A DNA stretch of 64,000 bases, taken from the NCBI GenBank assembly GCA_937929915.1, contig CALFUN010000017.1, positions 124,001-188,000 of the forward strand, written 5' to 3'. The position numbers and the translations under genes are program-made. Positions 32,380 to 40,492 of this stretch are shown piece after piece. Under the pieces are notes generated by a model. The model ran no database searches, was not told the origin of the DNA, and saw nothing but the letters and a program-made list of their open reading frames with translations. This DNA comes from an uncultured Caulobacterales bacterium. GTDB lineage: Bacteria > Pseudomonadota > Alphaproteobacteria > Caulobacterales > Maricaulaceae. Position 1 is the stretch's first letter. Every line of letters begins with the position of its first letter.

Positions 32380-34863
32380 TTAGAAATTATACCCAAATTG
32401 CACGTAATATTCACGCGGACGGTTAAATGATCCGACTGTGAAAGGCAGCGCCCCAGCTTCAAAGCCAGACACAATAAAGCGCTCATCAGTCAGGTTATCG
32501 ACGCCAAATTTAACGTCCCAATTATCACTTGGCGCAAATTTTACAGACCCGCCAATAAGGGCATATCCATCCTGCACAAGATTTTCGACCGCAAACGGAT
32601 CATTTGTGACTTCGCTGACGTAAGAAATATTTGCATTGAGCGCAATCGCCTCCGTCATATCGTAATTTAAAGCCAAACTTGCTGTGACATCCGGTGTATT
32701 TTGCAGCGGCGTATCTTCAGTTAATTGCTGACCGAAACGATTGACCAAGAGCGGAGCTGCCGCAGGGTCAATATCCGTATATTCAGCATCCAGCAATCCC
32801 AAAGACCCGTTCAAGCGGAGCTTATCTGTGACCAAAGCTTCAAGTTCAACTTCAATACCTTTGATTTCAGCAGCCGCAATATTTTCATTTGACGGGCTAA
32901 CGCCGCGCTGTACGACGATTTGAATATCATCATAATCACTGAAGAAACCAGCAACATTTAACCGAACGCGATTATCTAAGAAATTAGATTTAAATCCGAT
33001 CTCGTAATTATCTGATGTTTCTTCATCAAAGTTAAGTTGACGCAGAACATTCGGATCATTTGGATCCGCTTGTGCCAATAATGCGTCGCTAAAGAACGTT
33101 GTCAAACGCGTTGTGAAGCCGCCTGATTTGAAGCCTTGAGAGAATGTCGCATAAGTATAGAGATCATCCGTGACTTGCCAATTTGCACCAACTCGGAAAG
33201 ATACATTATCAAATGTTTCTTCGAAAGGCTCCGCACGACCCAAAAACGTTGGATCATTTGGACGCGGCAGATCAGCAACATTCAACCCCAATGTTGAAAA
33301 TGTCGTGTTCAAATTCTGCTGACCTAGAGCGAGTGTTTTCTCTTCTTCCGTATAACGTCCGCCAAAAATTAGGCTAATATCATCCGTGAGCTTATAGTTT
33401 GCCTCGCCAAAAAGCGCATAGGCCGTTGTATCTTGGTCAAAACCGCCCGAGACTTGAATAAGGCCGCCCGCAATGGCAACGGCGTCAAGCTGTGAGCCGT
33501 TTTCATCAAAGTAATAAGCCCCAAGGGTCGCATCAAAACGATCGCCTAAATTCACATTGAATTGCAGCTCTTGGCTAAATTGCTCTGTATTTAGAGCAAA
33601 TGTCGTTTGGTCAAATACAAGCGGAGAACTATCAATATCTAAGCCAAATGTAGAATCAAGCTCGCGATAAGCTGAAATCGACTTAATGCTTAAATTATCA
33701 GACACACGCCAATCAACCGTACCTGACACACCATAGCTTTCGATATTTGCAAAATTTGCACCTGTCGCAAAGGTTTCATCAATATCATCTGTGATGAATT
33801 GCTCATTGAATTGCTGATCAGGACGTGAGCCATCCGCATTAATACTCGTATTTAAGAACGGCGATAAGCAAGGCGGCCCAGCTCCTGGCGGAACACCTAA
33901 TGGCAATCCAACACAAGCATTAAACAAACCACCCAAAGCAAAAGTTGGGTCAACTTCTAACAAAGTTGTTGGGTTGGCCGCATCACGGCGCGTTGTATTA
34001 TCGACAGAAAAGAGAACGTCTAGATCATCCGTTGGCGTCCAAGCGACTTTCGCGCGGATAGTCCCGCCAGCTTTCGCCCCCGGCTGCCGATTAGAATTAT
34101 TATCTGATGTTAAGAGTTGATCCAAAGGCACAGACGTCCCGCCTGGCCCGCCTGGTCCGCCTAATGCTGCAATATCTGACGGAAACGGTATGCGTTCTTG
34201 GAACCCATCAATCGTATCAACTGAAAAAGCCACACTTGCGTTTAAATCTTCAACGATTGGGAAATTAATAACCCCACTGGCTTTTTTCGAATCAAAATTG
34301 CCAAGGCGCAAAGTCCCATTGGCATAAAACTCATCCGTTGGATTTTGTGTGACGATATTGACGGCACCACCAATCGCATTACGACCAAAAAGAGTCCCTT
34401 GCGGCCCCTTCAAGACTTCGATGCGTTCAATATCTAATAGCTCTGTTACAGCGCCCGGCGCACGCGCAATATATACACCGTCAATATATAAACCCACACC
34501 TGGGTCTGTATTCAAGGCAAAATCCGTCTGGCCAACGCCGCGAATGAAAGCTTGAAATGTATCAACACCCGCAAATGATGAAGTGCTGTCAAAAACAACA
34601 TTGGGCGTGAACCGACCAATATCAATATTATTGTCTACACCTAAATTTTCGAGTGAATTTTGATTAAAGGCTGATACAGTCACAGGCGCAGATTGTAGAT
34701 TCTCTGATTTTCGGCGTGCTGTTACAATAATTTCGTCAAGTTGACCTGCTGATGCTGTTCCAGAATCCTGTGCAAATGCAAGACTTCCTGACATCATAGC
34801 GACTGACAAAGAGAGAAGTGAAATTCCACTTCTTTTAATATATAGATTTGAATGATTAGACAT
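32380..34863 (-). CDS. TonB-dependent outer-membrane receptor
   Basis: This 827-residue receptor has a signal peptide ending at SLAFAQ and a TonB box (DEIIVTARR). Its plug domain has IDGVYIARAPGA, RIEVLKGPQGTLFGRNAIGGAVNIVT and others (about 60-190). A 22-strand barrel ends in the typical aromatic YVQFGYNF. I prefer ATG 34863 over the upstream ATG inside the palindrome, because the signal peptide starts there. It is an outer-membrane importer for an aromatic or other large ligand, judged by its operator core and position, and a strong terminator follows. TonB/ExbBD are elsewhere. Confidence 0.9.
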   Translation of the reverse strand: MSNHSNLYIKRSGISLLSLSVAMMSGSLAFAQDSGTASAGQLDEIIVTARRKSENLQSAPVTVSAFNQNSLENLGVDNNIDIGRFTPNVVFDSTSSFAGVDTFQAFIRGVGQTDFALNTDPGVGLYIDGVYIARAPGAVTELLDIERIEVLKGPQGTLFGRNAIGGAVNIVTQNPTDEFYANGTLRLGNFDSKKASGVINFPIVEDLNASVAFSVDTIDGFQERIPFPSDIAALGGPGGPGGTSVPLDQLLTSDNNSNRQPGAKAGGTIRAKVAWTPTDDLDVLFSVDNTTRRDAANPTTLLEVDPTFALGGLFNACVGLPLGVPPGAGPPCLSPFLNTSINADGSRPDQQFNEQFITDDIDETFATGANFANIESYGVSGTVDWRVSDNLSIKSISAYRELDSTFGLDIDSSPLVFDQTTFALNTEQFSQELQFNVNLGDRFDATLGAYYFDENGSQLDAVAIAGGLIQVSGGFDQDTTAYALFGEANYKLTDDISLIFGGRYTEEEKTLALGQQNLNTTFSTLGLNVADLPRPNDPTFLGRAEPFEETFDNVSFRVGANWQVTDDLYTYATFSQGFKSGGFTTRLTTFFSDALLAQADPNDPNVLRQLNFDEETSDNYEIGFKSNFLDNRVRLNVAGFFSDYDDIQIVVQRGVSPSNENIAAAEIKGIEVELEALVTDKLRLNGSLGLLDAEYTDIDPAAAPLLVNRFGQQLTEDTPLQNTPDVTASLALNYDMTEAIALNANISYVSEVTNDPFAVENLVQDGYALIGGSVKFAPSDNWDVKFGVDNLTDERFIVSGFEAGALPFTVGSFNRPREYYVQFGYNF

Positions 34864-34905
34864 TTTTTTCCCGCATTTATTTATGAGATTATTTCGGGAG
34901 ATATA

Positions 34906-34915
34906 TAACATGTTA
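34906..34915. promoter_or_regulatory. TAACATGTTA palindrome upstream of TonB receptor
   Basis: This 10-bp perfect palindrome, with partly matching A/T flanks, lies 43-52 nt upstream of the TonB receptor ATG. It has the same core as the 21514 and 25683 sites. This supports control of the receptor by the MarR-type regulator of the catabolic genes. Confidence 0.55.
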
Positions 34916-34980
34916 AGTATTCTATCGAATATCAGACAGCATAAATTCTTGACTGAAAACGCACTACAGCATGAGACAAA

Positions 34981-35928
34981 TTAGACATAGGTGCGTTTGC
35001 GATATTGTGTTGGTGACTCATTAAATCGCGCTTTAAAGACCCGAGAAAAATGCGCCGCAGACTTAAACCCCGCGTTAAATGCGACCTCAGAAATTGTTAA
35101 AGTTTCAAAACGGCGGCTGCGCAACACTTGGGCCGCCTTATCCAAGCGCATGGCGATAATATAACCTGAAACCGTCAATCCTGCATTTGAAAAAATCGAA
35201 AACAAATAGCGCTCCGAAATCGCTAAAGCTTTCGCTACTGAAGGCGGGCAAAGAGTTTCTTCCATCAAATGTTCATTTATGTAACGCTTACATCTCTCCA
35301 GATGTGCATATTGTGTGGACGAAATATTGACTGCCGTTTCATCGGCGTTTTCAAATCCCAATATAAGTAAATCGAAGTAATAGGCCAAAAGCCGTTTCGC
35401 ATGTGTATCGCCTGAATTGGTTAATCTGGCCTCCCAAATAGATTTCACATAGCTAAAAAGAACCTGATTTATCGCAAGCTCTCTATCAGCCCTTTTGAAA
35501 GCCAATTCTTCGGGTTGTGCGTGAAACCGTCCTAAAACTTTACTCGGGATAGGAATCGACAGGATTTCCGTCTCTTCGGTAAATTCAAGTGCGTAACTTC
35601 TCGCATTATCACAGATCACGAAATCACCAGGCTGGAGCTTGACGACATCCGCGCCAAATTTTATGTCGCTGCTCCCTGTAAATTGCGTTTTGACAAGATA
35701 GCGCTCTTGCTCTGAATAGGCTCCAATCGAGCCTCTATGTTCTACACGCGCAGGCGTGGACTGCACCATAATCAAATTAAAATCTGCAATTTCACAGACT
35801 TCAAGGAAAGCTTTAAACTTGGATGAATCTGTAACCTGAATTTCCAATCCGCCAAACATCTTGCGAATGGCTTTATCCCATTCATCAACACGAGTTGTCT
35901 GAAATTTACTTTGCTTTTGTAAAAGCAT
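34981..35928 (-). CDS. AraC/XylS-family transcriptional regulator
   Basis: This 315-residue protein has an N-terminal cupin-like ligand domain of AraC-ligand type 2 (PGDFVICDNARSYALEF near residue 110). A C-terminal double helix-turn-helix (about 215-315) has FSNAGLTVSGYIIAMRLDKAA and ISEVAFNAGFKSAAHFSRVFKARFNESPTQYR. This is the FeaR/NahR-like arrangement of phenylethylamine and aromatic regulators. ATG 35928 has an AAGGAAGG site 11 nt upstream, whereas the ATG at 35967 has none. It lies between the TonB receptor and, divergently, the PQQ dehydrogenase, and could activate either. Confidence 0.85.
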   Translation of the reverse strand: MLLQKQSKFQTTRVDEWDKAIRKMFGGLEIQVTDSSKFKAFLEVCEIADFNLIMVQSTPARVEHRGSIGAYSEQERYLVKTQFTGSSDIKFGADVVKLQPGDFVICDNARSYALEFTEETEILSIPIPSKVLGRFHAQPEELAFKRADRELAINQVLFSYVKSIWEARLTNSGDTHAKRLLAYYFDLLILGFENADETAVNISSTQYAHLERCKRYINEHLMEETLCPPSVAKALAISERYLFSIFSNAGLTVSGYIIAMRLDKAAQVLRSRRFETLTISEVAFNAGFKSAAHFSRVFKARFNESPTQYRKRTYV

Positions 35929-36091
35929 TCGATACAGCCTTCCTTGTAAAAGAATATCATAAATCAATTATGATACAGACAATACGCACAGCATAACAGC
36001 ACTTATAGAGTGTAATTCATGCAGTATTAGACAGACATACGACGTAAATTAAAGTTATCATAGATAATTATGAAAATTGGCAGGATATATT

Positions 36092-38239
36092 ATGACTAAG
36101 CCTATCGCAAAATTACTCATGGCCGCGAGCTTTCTTGCCCTCATTTCCTGTTCGCAAGCAGACAAAGCAACAAAAAGCGACGCTTCGCCAGATAAAGTCA
36201 CCAAAACGGCTTATAATCTATCCGAAGACATAAAAGCCTCGCCAACCCAATGGCTCACCACAGGGCTAGATTATGCGGAAACCCGTTATAGCCAGCTTAG
36301 CACCATCAATACAGATACAGTCAAAGACCTGTCGCTAGCTTGGTCATATGATCTAGATACAAATAGAGGTCAAGAAGCCACGCCCCTTTTTGTAAACGGC
36401 ATTCTCTACACCACGAGCGCATGGAGCAAAGTTCAGGCGTTTAACCCGAAAACAGGTGAGCTTCTTTGGCAATATGACCCAGAAGTCCCCGGTGAATGGG
36501 GCATAAGAGGCTGTTGTGATGCGGTCAATCGGGGCGCGGCTTATTGGGACGGTAAAATTTATCTCGCAACCTTTGACGGCCGCCTTATCGCGATTGACGC
36601 CGCTAATGGCAAACCCGTTTGGTCAAAAGACACAATTATCGACAGAGATAAATATTACACAATCACAGGCGCGCCGCGCATCGTAAATGGCAATGTCATT
36701 ATCGGAAATGGCGGCGGAGAATTTGGCGTGCGCGGATATATCACTGCCTATGATGCCAAAAGCGGAGCGCAAAATTGGAGATTTTACACAGTACCGGGCG
36801 ATCCTTCCAAACCTGCTGAAAACAAAATTCACGAAACCACCAAAGACACATGGACGGGTGAGTATTGGAAAGTTGGCGGCGGCGGCACAGTTTGGGATTC
36901 CATGGCCTTCGATCCCGAGTTAAATCTCTTATATATTGGCGTGGGTAATGGCAGTCCTTGGAACCCTGATGTGCGCAGTCCCGAGGGCGGTGACAACTTA
37001 TTTCTATCCTCCATTGTCGCCCTTAATCCTGATACGGGTGAATATGTTTGGCATTTCCAGACAACGCCGGGCGATCAGTGGGACTTTACGGCCACCCAAC
37101 ATATGATCTTGGCTGATCTGGAGATTGATGGCGCAGAGCGCAAAGTTTTGATGCAAGCTCCCAAAAATGGATTTTTCTATGTTCTTGACCGCATAACAGG
37201 TGAATTTATTTCAGGAGAGAAATTTGCAAATGTGAACTGGGCAACAGGTTTAGATCCAAAAACAGGGCGGCCTGACATCGTTCCCGAAGCCTATTACAAC
37301 AAAACAGGCAAACCGTTTCTTGGCGCGCCAGGGCCAATGGGCGCGCATAGCTGGCATCCTATGAGCTTTAACAAAGAGACAGGTCTTGTGTATTTCTCGG
37401 CCCAAGATTTAGAATTTCCTTATATTTCAGATCCCGACATTGCAGCTGGTAGCTTTGAGATAAAAGAAAAAACCGTCAATCTGGGCATTGATCTCGCCGC
37501 GATTAGCTTGCCTGACAATCAAGCCATTCGAACAACGGTTCGCCGCTCTCTCAAAGGGCGCCTTGTGGCATGGGACCCTGTCAAACAAGAAGAAGTTTGG
37601 CGCGTAGACCATGGCGGCCCTTGGAATGGCGGCACATTATCAACACGCGGCAATCTGGTCTTCCAAGGCAACCGCAATCAAGAATTTGCCGCCTATCATG
37701 CCCAAACTGGCGAAAAACTTTGGAGCAGCGATGCTCAAACGGGCATTGTCGCAGCCCCTATGACTTTTGAAATGGACGGCGAGCAATATGTAGCGATTGT
37801 CGCGGGTTGGGGCGGTGTTTTACCCCTCCTTTTAGGCGAGCTTTCCCATACAGATGATGGGCGTGTCCCTAATAGAAGCCGCGTCCTTGTTTACAAGCTC
37901 GGCGGCACAGCGCAGCTATCGGCACGCGAAGATTTCAAACCCGAAATCGACCCGCCTCTCCAATTCGCAAATGCACAGAGCATTGATAATGGCCGCGTCA
38001 CATATTCGCGATACTGTTCAGGTTGTCACGGCGATACCGCCGTCGCAGGCGGGCCTATTCCTGACCTTCGCGCGACCTACGCTTTACATGATAAAGATGA
38101 TTGGGAAGAAATTGTCATTAACGGCGCGCTCTCAGAAAGAGGCATGGTCAGCTTCAAAGATGTTTTGACATCAGAAAATGTCGAAGACATTCGGGCCTAT
38201 GTCATTGACAGAGCCCGTAAGGCTCCCAAGCCGAATTAG
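36092..38239 (+). CDS. PQQ-dependent quinohemoprotein alcohol dehydrogenase, lipoprotein type
   Basis: This 715-residue periplasmic enzyme oxidises primary alcohols and passes electrons to cytochrome c through its own heme. The signal peptide ends in LISC, a lipobox, so it is probably lipid-anchored. The eight-bladed propeller has the vicinal disulfide GCCDAVNRG (about residue 145), the catalytic Asp in PGDQWDFTATQ near residue 330, and PKNGFFYVLDR. The residue two after this Asp is Thr, not Asp, so it looks like the calcium type II (qhADH) form rather than a lanthanide enzyme. A C-terminal cytochrome c domain has YCSGCHGDT. ATG 36092 has AGGA upstream. PQQ genes are not in the window. Confidence 0.9.
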   Translation: MTKPIAKLLMAASFLALISCSQADKATKSDASPDKVTKTAYNLSEDIKASPTQWLTTGLDYAETRYSQLSTINTDTVKDLSLAWSYDLDTNRGQEATPLFVNGILYTTSAWSKVQAFNPKTGELLWQYDPEVPGEWGIRGCCDAVNRGAAYWDGKIYLATFDGRLIAIDAANGKPVWSKDTIIDRDKYYTITGAPRIVNGNVIIGNGGGEFGVRGYITAYDAKSGAQNWRFYTVPGDPSKPAENKIHETTKDTWTGEYWKVGGGGTVWDSMAFDPELNLLYIGVGNGSPWNPDVRSPEGGDNLFLSSIVALNPDTGEYVWHFQTTPGDQWDFTATQHMILADLEIDGAERKVLMQAPKNGFFYVLDRITGEFISGEKFANVNWATGLDPKTGRPDIVPEAYYNKTGKPFLGAPGPMGAHSWHPMSFNKETGLVYFSAQDLEFPYISDPDIAAGSFEIKEKTVNLGIDLAAISLPDNQAIRTTVRRSLKGRLVAWDPVKQEEVWRVDHGGPWNGGTLSTRGNLVFQGNRNQEFAAYHAQTGEKLWSSDAQTGIVAAPMTFEMDGEQYVAIVAGWGGVLPLLLGELSHTDDGRVPNRSRVLVYKLGGTAQLSAREDFKPEIDPPLQFANAQSIDNGRVTYSRYCSGCHGDTAVAGGPIPDLRATYALHDKDDWEEIVINGALSERGMVSFKDVLTSENVEDIRAYVIDRARKAPKPN

Positions 38240-38264
38240 GACATCAAGATAAAATATTCATCCT

Positions 38265-38272
38265 TTCATTAG
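38265..38272. repeat. 8-bp target-site duplication, left copy
   Basis: TTCATTAG directly precedes the left inverted repeat. An identical copy follows the right inverted repeat at 40485-40492. An 8-bp duplication is expected for IS1595-family insertions. Confidence 0.9.
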
Positions 38273-38297
38273 GGGACTTATATACGAAACTAGACAG
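38273..38297 (+). repeat. Left terminal inverted repeat of the IS1595-family element
   Basis: This 25-bp repeat starts GGGACTTATATAC. It matches the inverse of 40460-40484 at 24 of 25 positions, with one G/A difference at position 14. Confidence 0.92.
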
Positions 38298-38323
38298 TGG
38301 GAGAAATCCTGATGTTTAGGAGG

Positions 38324-39235
38324 TTAAGTCTTTATGTGCTTTACTTTTCCCTGCTTGTCGGATGCGTACCAATGGTCAAGAGTCAAGTCTTTGACGTTGT
38401 CGGCAGTTCCTCCATCGGCGGTGAATGGAGCACCTTCAAAAGTACTTTCAATATACCATCGGTTGTCGAAAACGTCAGAATATTCAGCCCTAATAGTGAT
38501 GTAGCACGTCCTAACGTGGATAGCCCTTATGGAGTCAGAGCCATTTGCTGGAGCTTCTGTGGATACCGCATACTTGAGCGTCCCAGAAGTGTCGCGATTG
38601 TGCCCCACAATTCCGTAGCTGTGGGTATTTCCAAAGTCACTAACCAGAAGATTTTCTCCGCCCCCGAAAAGCCTAACCCTGAATTTGTAACTCACATTGT
38701 GGGCGGGAGTATTGCCTGTGTTTTCAAAAATTGTCTTGAGAGTGAATTTAAAGACATCATTTTTAGAAAACCAACCTTTTTCGCCGTTAGTAACAGGAAC
38801 CCAAAGGACGGCGGATTTAACAGACAAATATGCCTTAGTTTGCTTTTGCCCAATGTCTCTAGTGACTTTCACGCCATTTCTAGCTGCAAGCCACGCACCC
38901 CGTGCAAATACAGTAGTGAGGAGCAAAAGAAAAAGGCCAATTCCATTGATAATGGTCTGCCACATAGCCCATCCGTTAGCTTCTTCGGCGACCTCTATCG
39001 TTCGATTGTCAACAGGGACATCCTCATTGGTAACGTCGAGGGAAGACACAGTATTCTTGTCGCTCTCTGCGGGCTTCTGATTTGGCTCTGTATCAGTGCC
39101 TACAGTTGGTATATCGGATTTTTTGGCCGCACTCGTTTCAGAAGGGCTTTGGGATGGTTCAGCTTTGTCTTGTGCATGACTTATTGGGTTACACAGAATT
39201 AAAATTACAAAAATATAACTTAAGAATCGTTTCAT
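38324..39235 (-). CDS. Passenger membrane protein of the IS1595 element, unknown function
   Basis: This 303-residue protein has a signal peptide or anchor at the N-terminus (FLSYIFVILILCNPISHAQ), a Ser/Glu-rich linker and one transmembrane helix near residue 105-125 (IINGIGLFLLLLTTVFARGAW). After it comes ARNGVKVTRDIGQKQTKAYLSV, then a beta-rich domain with FENTGNTPAHNVSYKFRVRLF. This helix plus TRxIGxKQxxAYLSV arrangement occurs in many uncharacterised alphaproteobacterial proteins. No function is known to me. It reads away from the transposase. ATG 39235 is chosen, and ATG 39250 is possible. Confidence 0.8.
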   Translation of the reverse strand: MKRFLSYIFVILILCNPISHAQDKAEPSQSPSETSAAKKSDIPTVGTDTEPNQKPAESDKNTVSSLDVTNEDVPVDNRTIEVAEEANGWAMWQTIINGIGLFLLLLTTVFARGAWLAARNGVKVTRDIGQKQTKAYLSVKSAVLWVPVTNGEKGWFSKNDVFKFTLKTIFENTGNTPAHNVSYKFRVRLFGGGENLLVSDFGNTHSYGIVGHNRDTSGTLKYAVSTEAPANGSDSIRAIHVRTCYITIRAEYSDVFDNRWYIESTFEGAPFTADGGTADNVKDLTLDHWYASDKQGKVKHIKT

Positions 39236-39256
39236 ATTCAATAGTAGCATATTTTC

Positions 39257-39273
39257 GGGACATAACTAGACGG
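39257..39273 (+). promoter_or_regulatory. Internal inverted-repeat-like motif before the transposase gene
   Basis: GGGACATAACTAGACGG resembles the terminal repeat with its middle removed (GGGACTTA plus ACTAGACAG). It lies between the passenger and transposase starts. It may be a transposase binding site for autoregulation or a relic of an earlier element end. The match is partial. Confidence 0.35.
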
Positions 39274-39326
39274 TTTTTCTTGCATATCCATATTATTTAT
39301 AGTAGATAATTAGACAAGAAAAGAGA

Positions 39327-40295
39327 ATGAAGATTATGTGTAACGAAACCAAAAAACATCAAGCCCCGGGACGTGCAGACCGCGAAGGTCTAAGCGTTAT
39401 AGAGCTATTTAAGATGTTCCCCGATAATGCTTCGGCCCGTAAGTGGCTAGAGGATTTACGTTGGGCTAATAACGAGCGTCATTGCCCTATGTGCGGTTCT
39501 TTGAACACAAAGGCAGTGCCTAACGAAAAGCCTATGCCTTATCACTGTGGCGATTGTCGCAAGTATTTCAGCGTCAAGACTGGCACTGTCATGCAGTCGT
39601 CTAAAATCGGCCTACAAAAGTGGGTTATCGCGATGTATCTTATATCCACAAACCTTAAAGGCGTGTCGAGCATGAAGCTACACCGTGACTTAGGTGTTAC
39701 TCAAAAGACAGCTTGGTTCATGGCGCAGAAAATTCGTGAAGGCTGGAATGAAGGTCAAGACAATGACAAGCTTGACGGGCCAACAGAGATTGATGAAACC
39801 TATATCGGCGGCAAGAACCGCAACAAACACAAGAGCAAGCGTGAAAACATCACTGGCGGTGTAGGCAAAGATATTGTTATTGGCGCTGTTGACCGTGACG
39901 GTGACATTCGCGTCAAGCACATTGAAAAGACAGACGGATATACCTTGCAAATTTTCGTTGAAACGAATGTTGAGCAAGGCACTGTCGTCTATACTGATAC
40001 GCACTCTGGCTATAATGGCCTGTCATATAATTATCAGCATGAGACGGTAAATCACTCAATCGGTGAATATGTGCGCGGTCAGGCTCACACAAACGGCATA
40101 GAGAGCTTTTGGGCAACGCTTAAGCGTGGATACAAAGGCACGTATCACAAAATGAGCGCCAAGCACCTATCGCGCTACATCACTGAATTTGCGGGTCGCC
40201 ATAACGTGCGTGATTATGATACACTTGTTCAGATGGAAATGCTTGCTACTGGATTTGTTGGCAAGCGTTTGCGCTACAAAGACCTTATCGCTTAG
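39327..40295 (+). CDS. IS1595-family (ISXO2-like) DDE transposase
   Basis: This is a 322-residue transposase. The N-terminal zinc ribbon reads CPMCGSLN and YHCGDCRKYFSVKTGT (about residues 52-90). A helix-turn-helix-like part follows with LKGVSSMKLHRDLGVTQKTAW. The catalytic core has the first Asp in DETYIGGKNRNKH, the second Asp in VVYTDTHSGYNGL and the final acidic/Asn region in NGIESFWATLKRGY. The gene is full length with no disruption, so the element is probably active. A 43-codon ORF follows 10 nt after the stop. Confidence 0.95.
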   Translation: MKIMCNETKKHQAPGRADREGLSVIELFKMFPDNASARKWLEDLRWANNERHCPMCGSLNTKAVPNEKPMPYHCGDCRKYFSVKTGTVMQSSKIGLQKWVIAMYLISTNLKGVSSMKLHRDLGVTQKTAWFMAQKIREGWNEGQDNDKLDGPTEIDETYIGGKNRNKHKSKRENITGGVGKDIVIGAVDRDGDIRVKHIEKTDGYTLQIFVETNVEQGTVVYTDTHSGYNGLSYNYQHETVNHSIGEYVRGQAHTNGIESFWATLKRGYKGTYHKMSAKHLSRYITEFAGRHNVRDYDTLVQMEMLATGFVGKRLRYKDLIA

Positions 40296-40305
40296 GATTG
40301 ACATT

Positions 40306-40437
40306 ATGACCGATGAAGAAAAAAGACAGCGTGGACGTCCCGTTAAGAACGAGGTTAAACCTATTCCTGCCCCTGCGGAGAAGATAGCTAAGGCTATTTT
40401 TAATGCCGCAAATAAGAAAATATCCAAACCTGATTAA
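40306..40437 (+). CDS. Small basic AT-hook-like protein of the IS element
   Basis: This 43-residue ORF begins 10 nt downstream of the transposase stop, inside the element. It contains RGRPVKNE, which has the GRP core of an AT-hook minor-groove motif, and a predicted amphipathic helix PAEKIAKAIFNAANKK. It could be a DNA-bending accessory to transposition or to the element's regulation. No clear ribosome binding site is visible (GGATTG, 6 nt upstream, is weak). The function is inference. Confidence 0.6.
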   Translation: MTDEEKRQRGRPVKNEVKPIPAPAEKIAKAIFNAANKKISKPD

Positions 40438-40459
40438 GTTAGGTTTTTTATTTAAGCGC

Positions 40460-40484
40460 CTGTCTAGTTTTGTATATAAGTCCC
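40460..40484 (-). repeat. Right terminal inverted repeat of the IS1595-family element
   Basis: This 25-bp repeat ends with GTATATAAGTCCC. It is complementary to the left repeat at 24 of 25 positions. Confidence 0.92.
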
Positions 40485-40492
40485 TTCATTAG
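40485..40492. repeat. 8-bp target-site duplication, right copy
   Basis: TTCATTAG is identical to 38265-38272. It overlaps by two bases the palindromic arm that precedes the iron alcohol dehydrogenase gene. Confidence 0.9.

Larger units (their letters stand above)
38273..40484. mobile_element. Intact IS1595-family insertion sequence (2212 bp) with passenger gene
   Basis: The element is bounded by 25-bp inverted repeats and TTCATTAG target-site duplications. It contains a DDE transposase (39327-40295), a divergently oriented membrane-protein passenger (38324-39235) and a 43-codon basic ORF (40306-40437). It inserted in a roughly 76-bp gap between the PQQ dehydrogenase gene and the iron alcohol dehydrogenase gene. 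Perfect duplications and a single mismatch in the inverted repeats suggest a recent insertion. Passenger genes are a known feature of some IS1595 groups. Confidence 0.92.

Noticed and set aside
36092-38239. Lanthanide-dependent (XoxF-like) dehydrogenase
   Set aside because: The residue two after the catalytic Asp is Thr, not the Asp that marks lanthanide enzymes, and the C-terminal cytochrome fits the qhADH type.
38297-39202. 301-codon plus-strand ORF with a lipoprotein-like start
   Set aside because: It is antisense to the passenger gene of the IS element for its whole length. The minus-strand frame has a coherent signal peptide, TM helix and a recognisable family pattern. The plus frame has none beyond a hydrophobic start.
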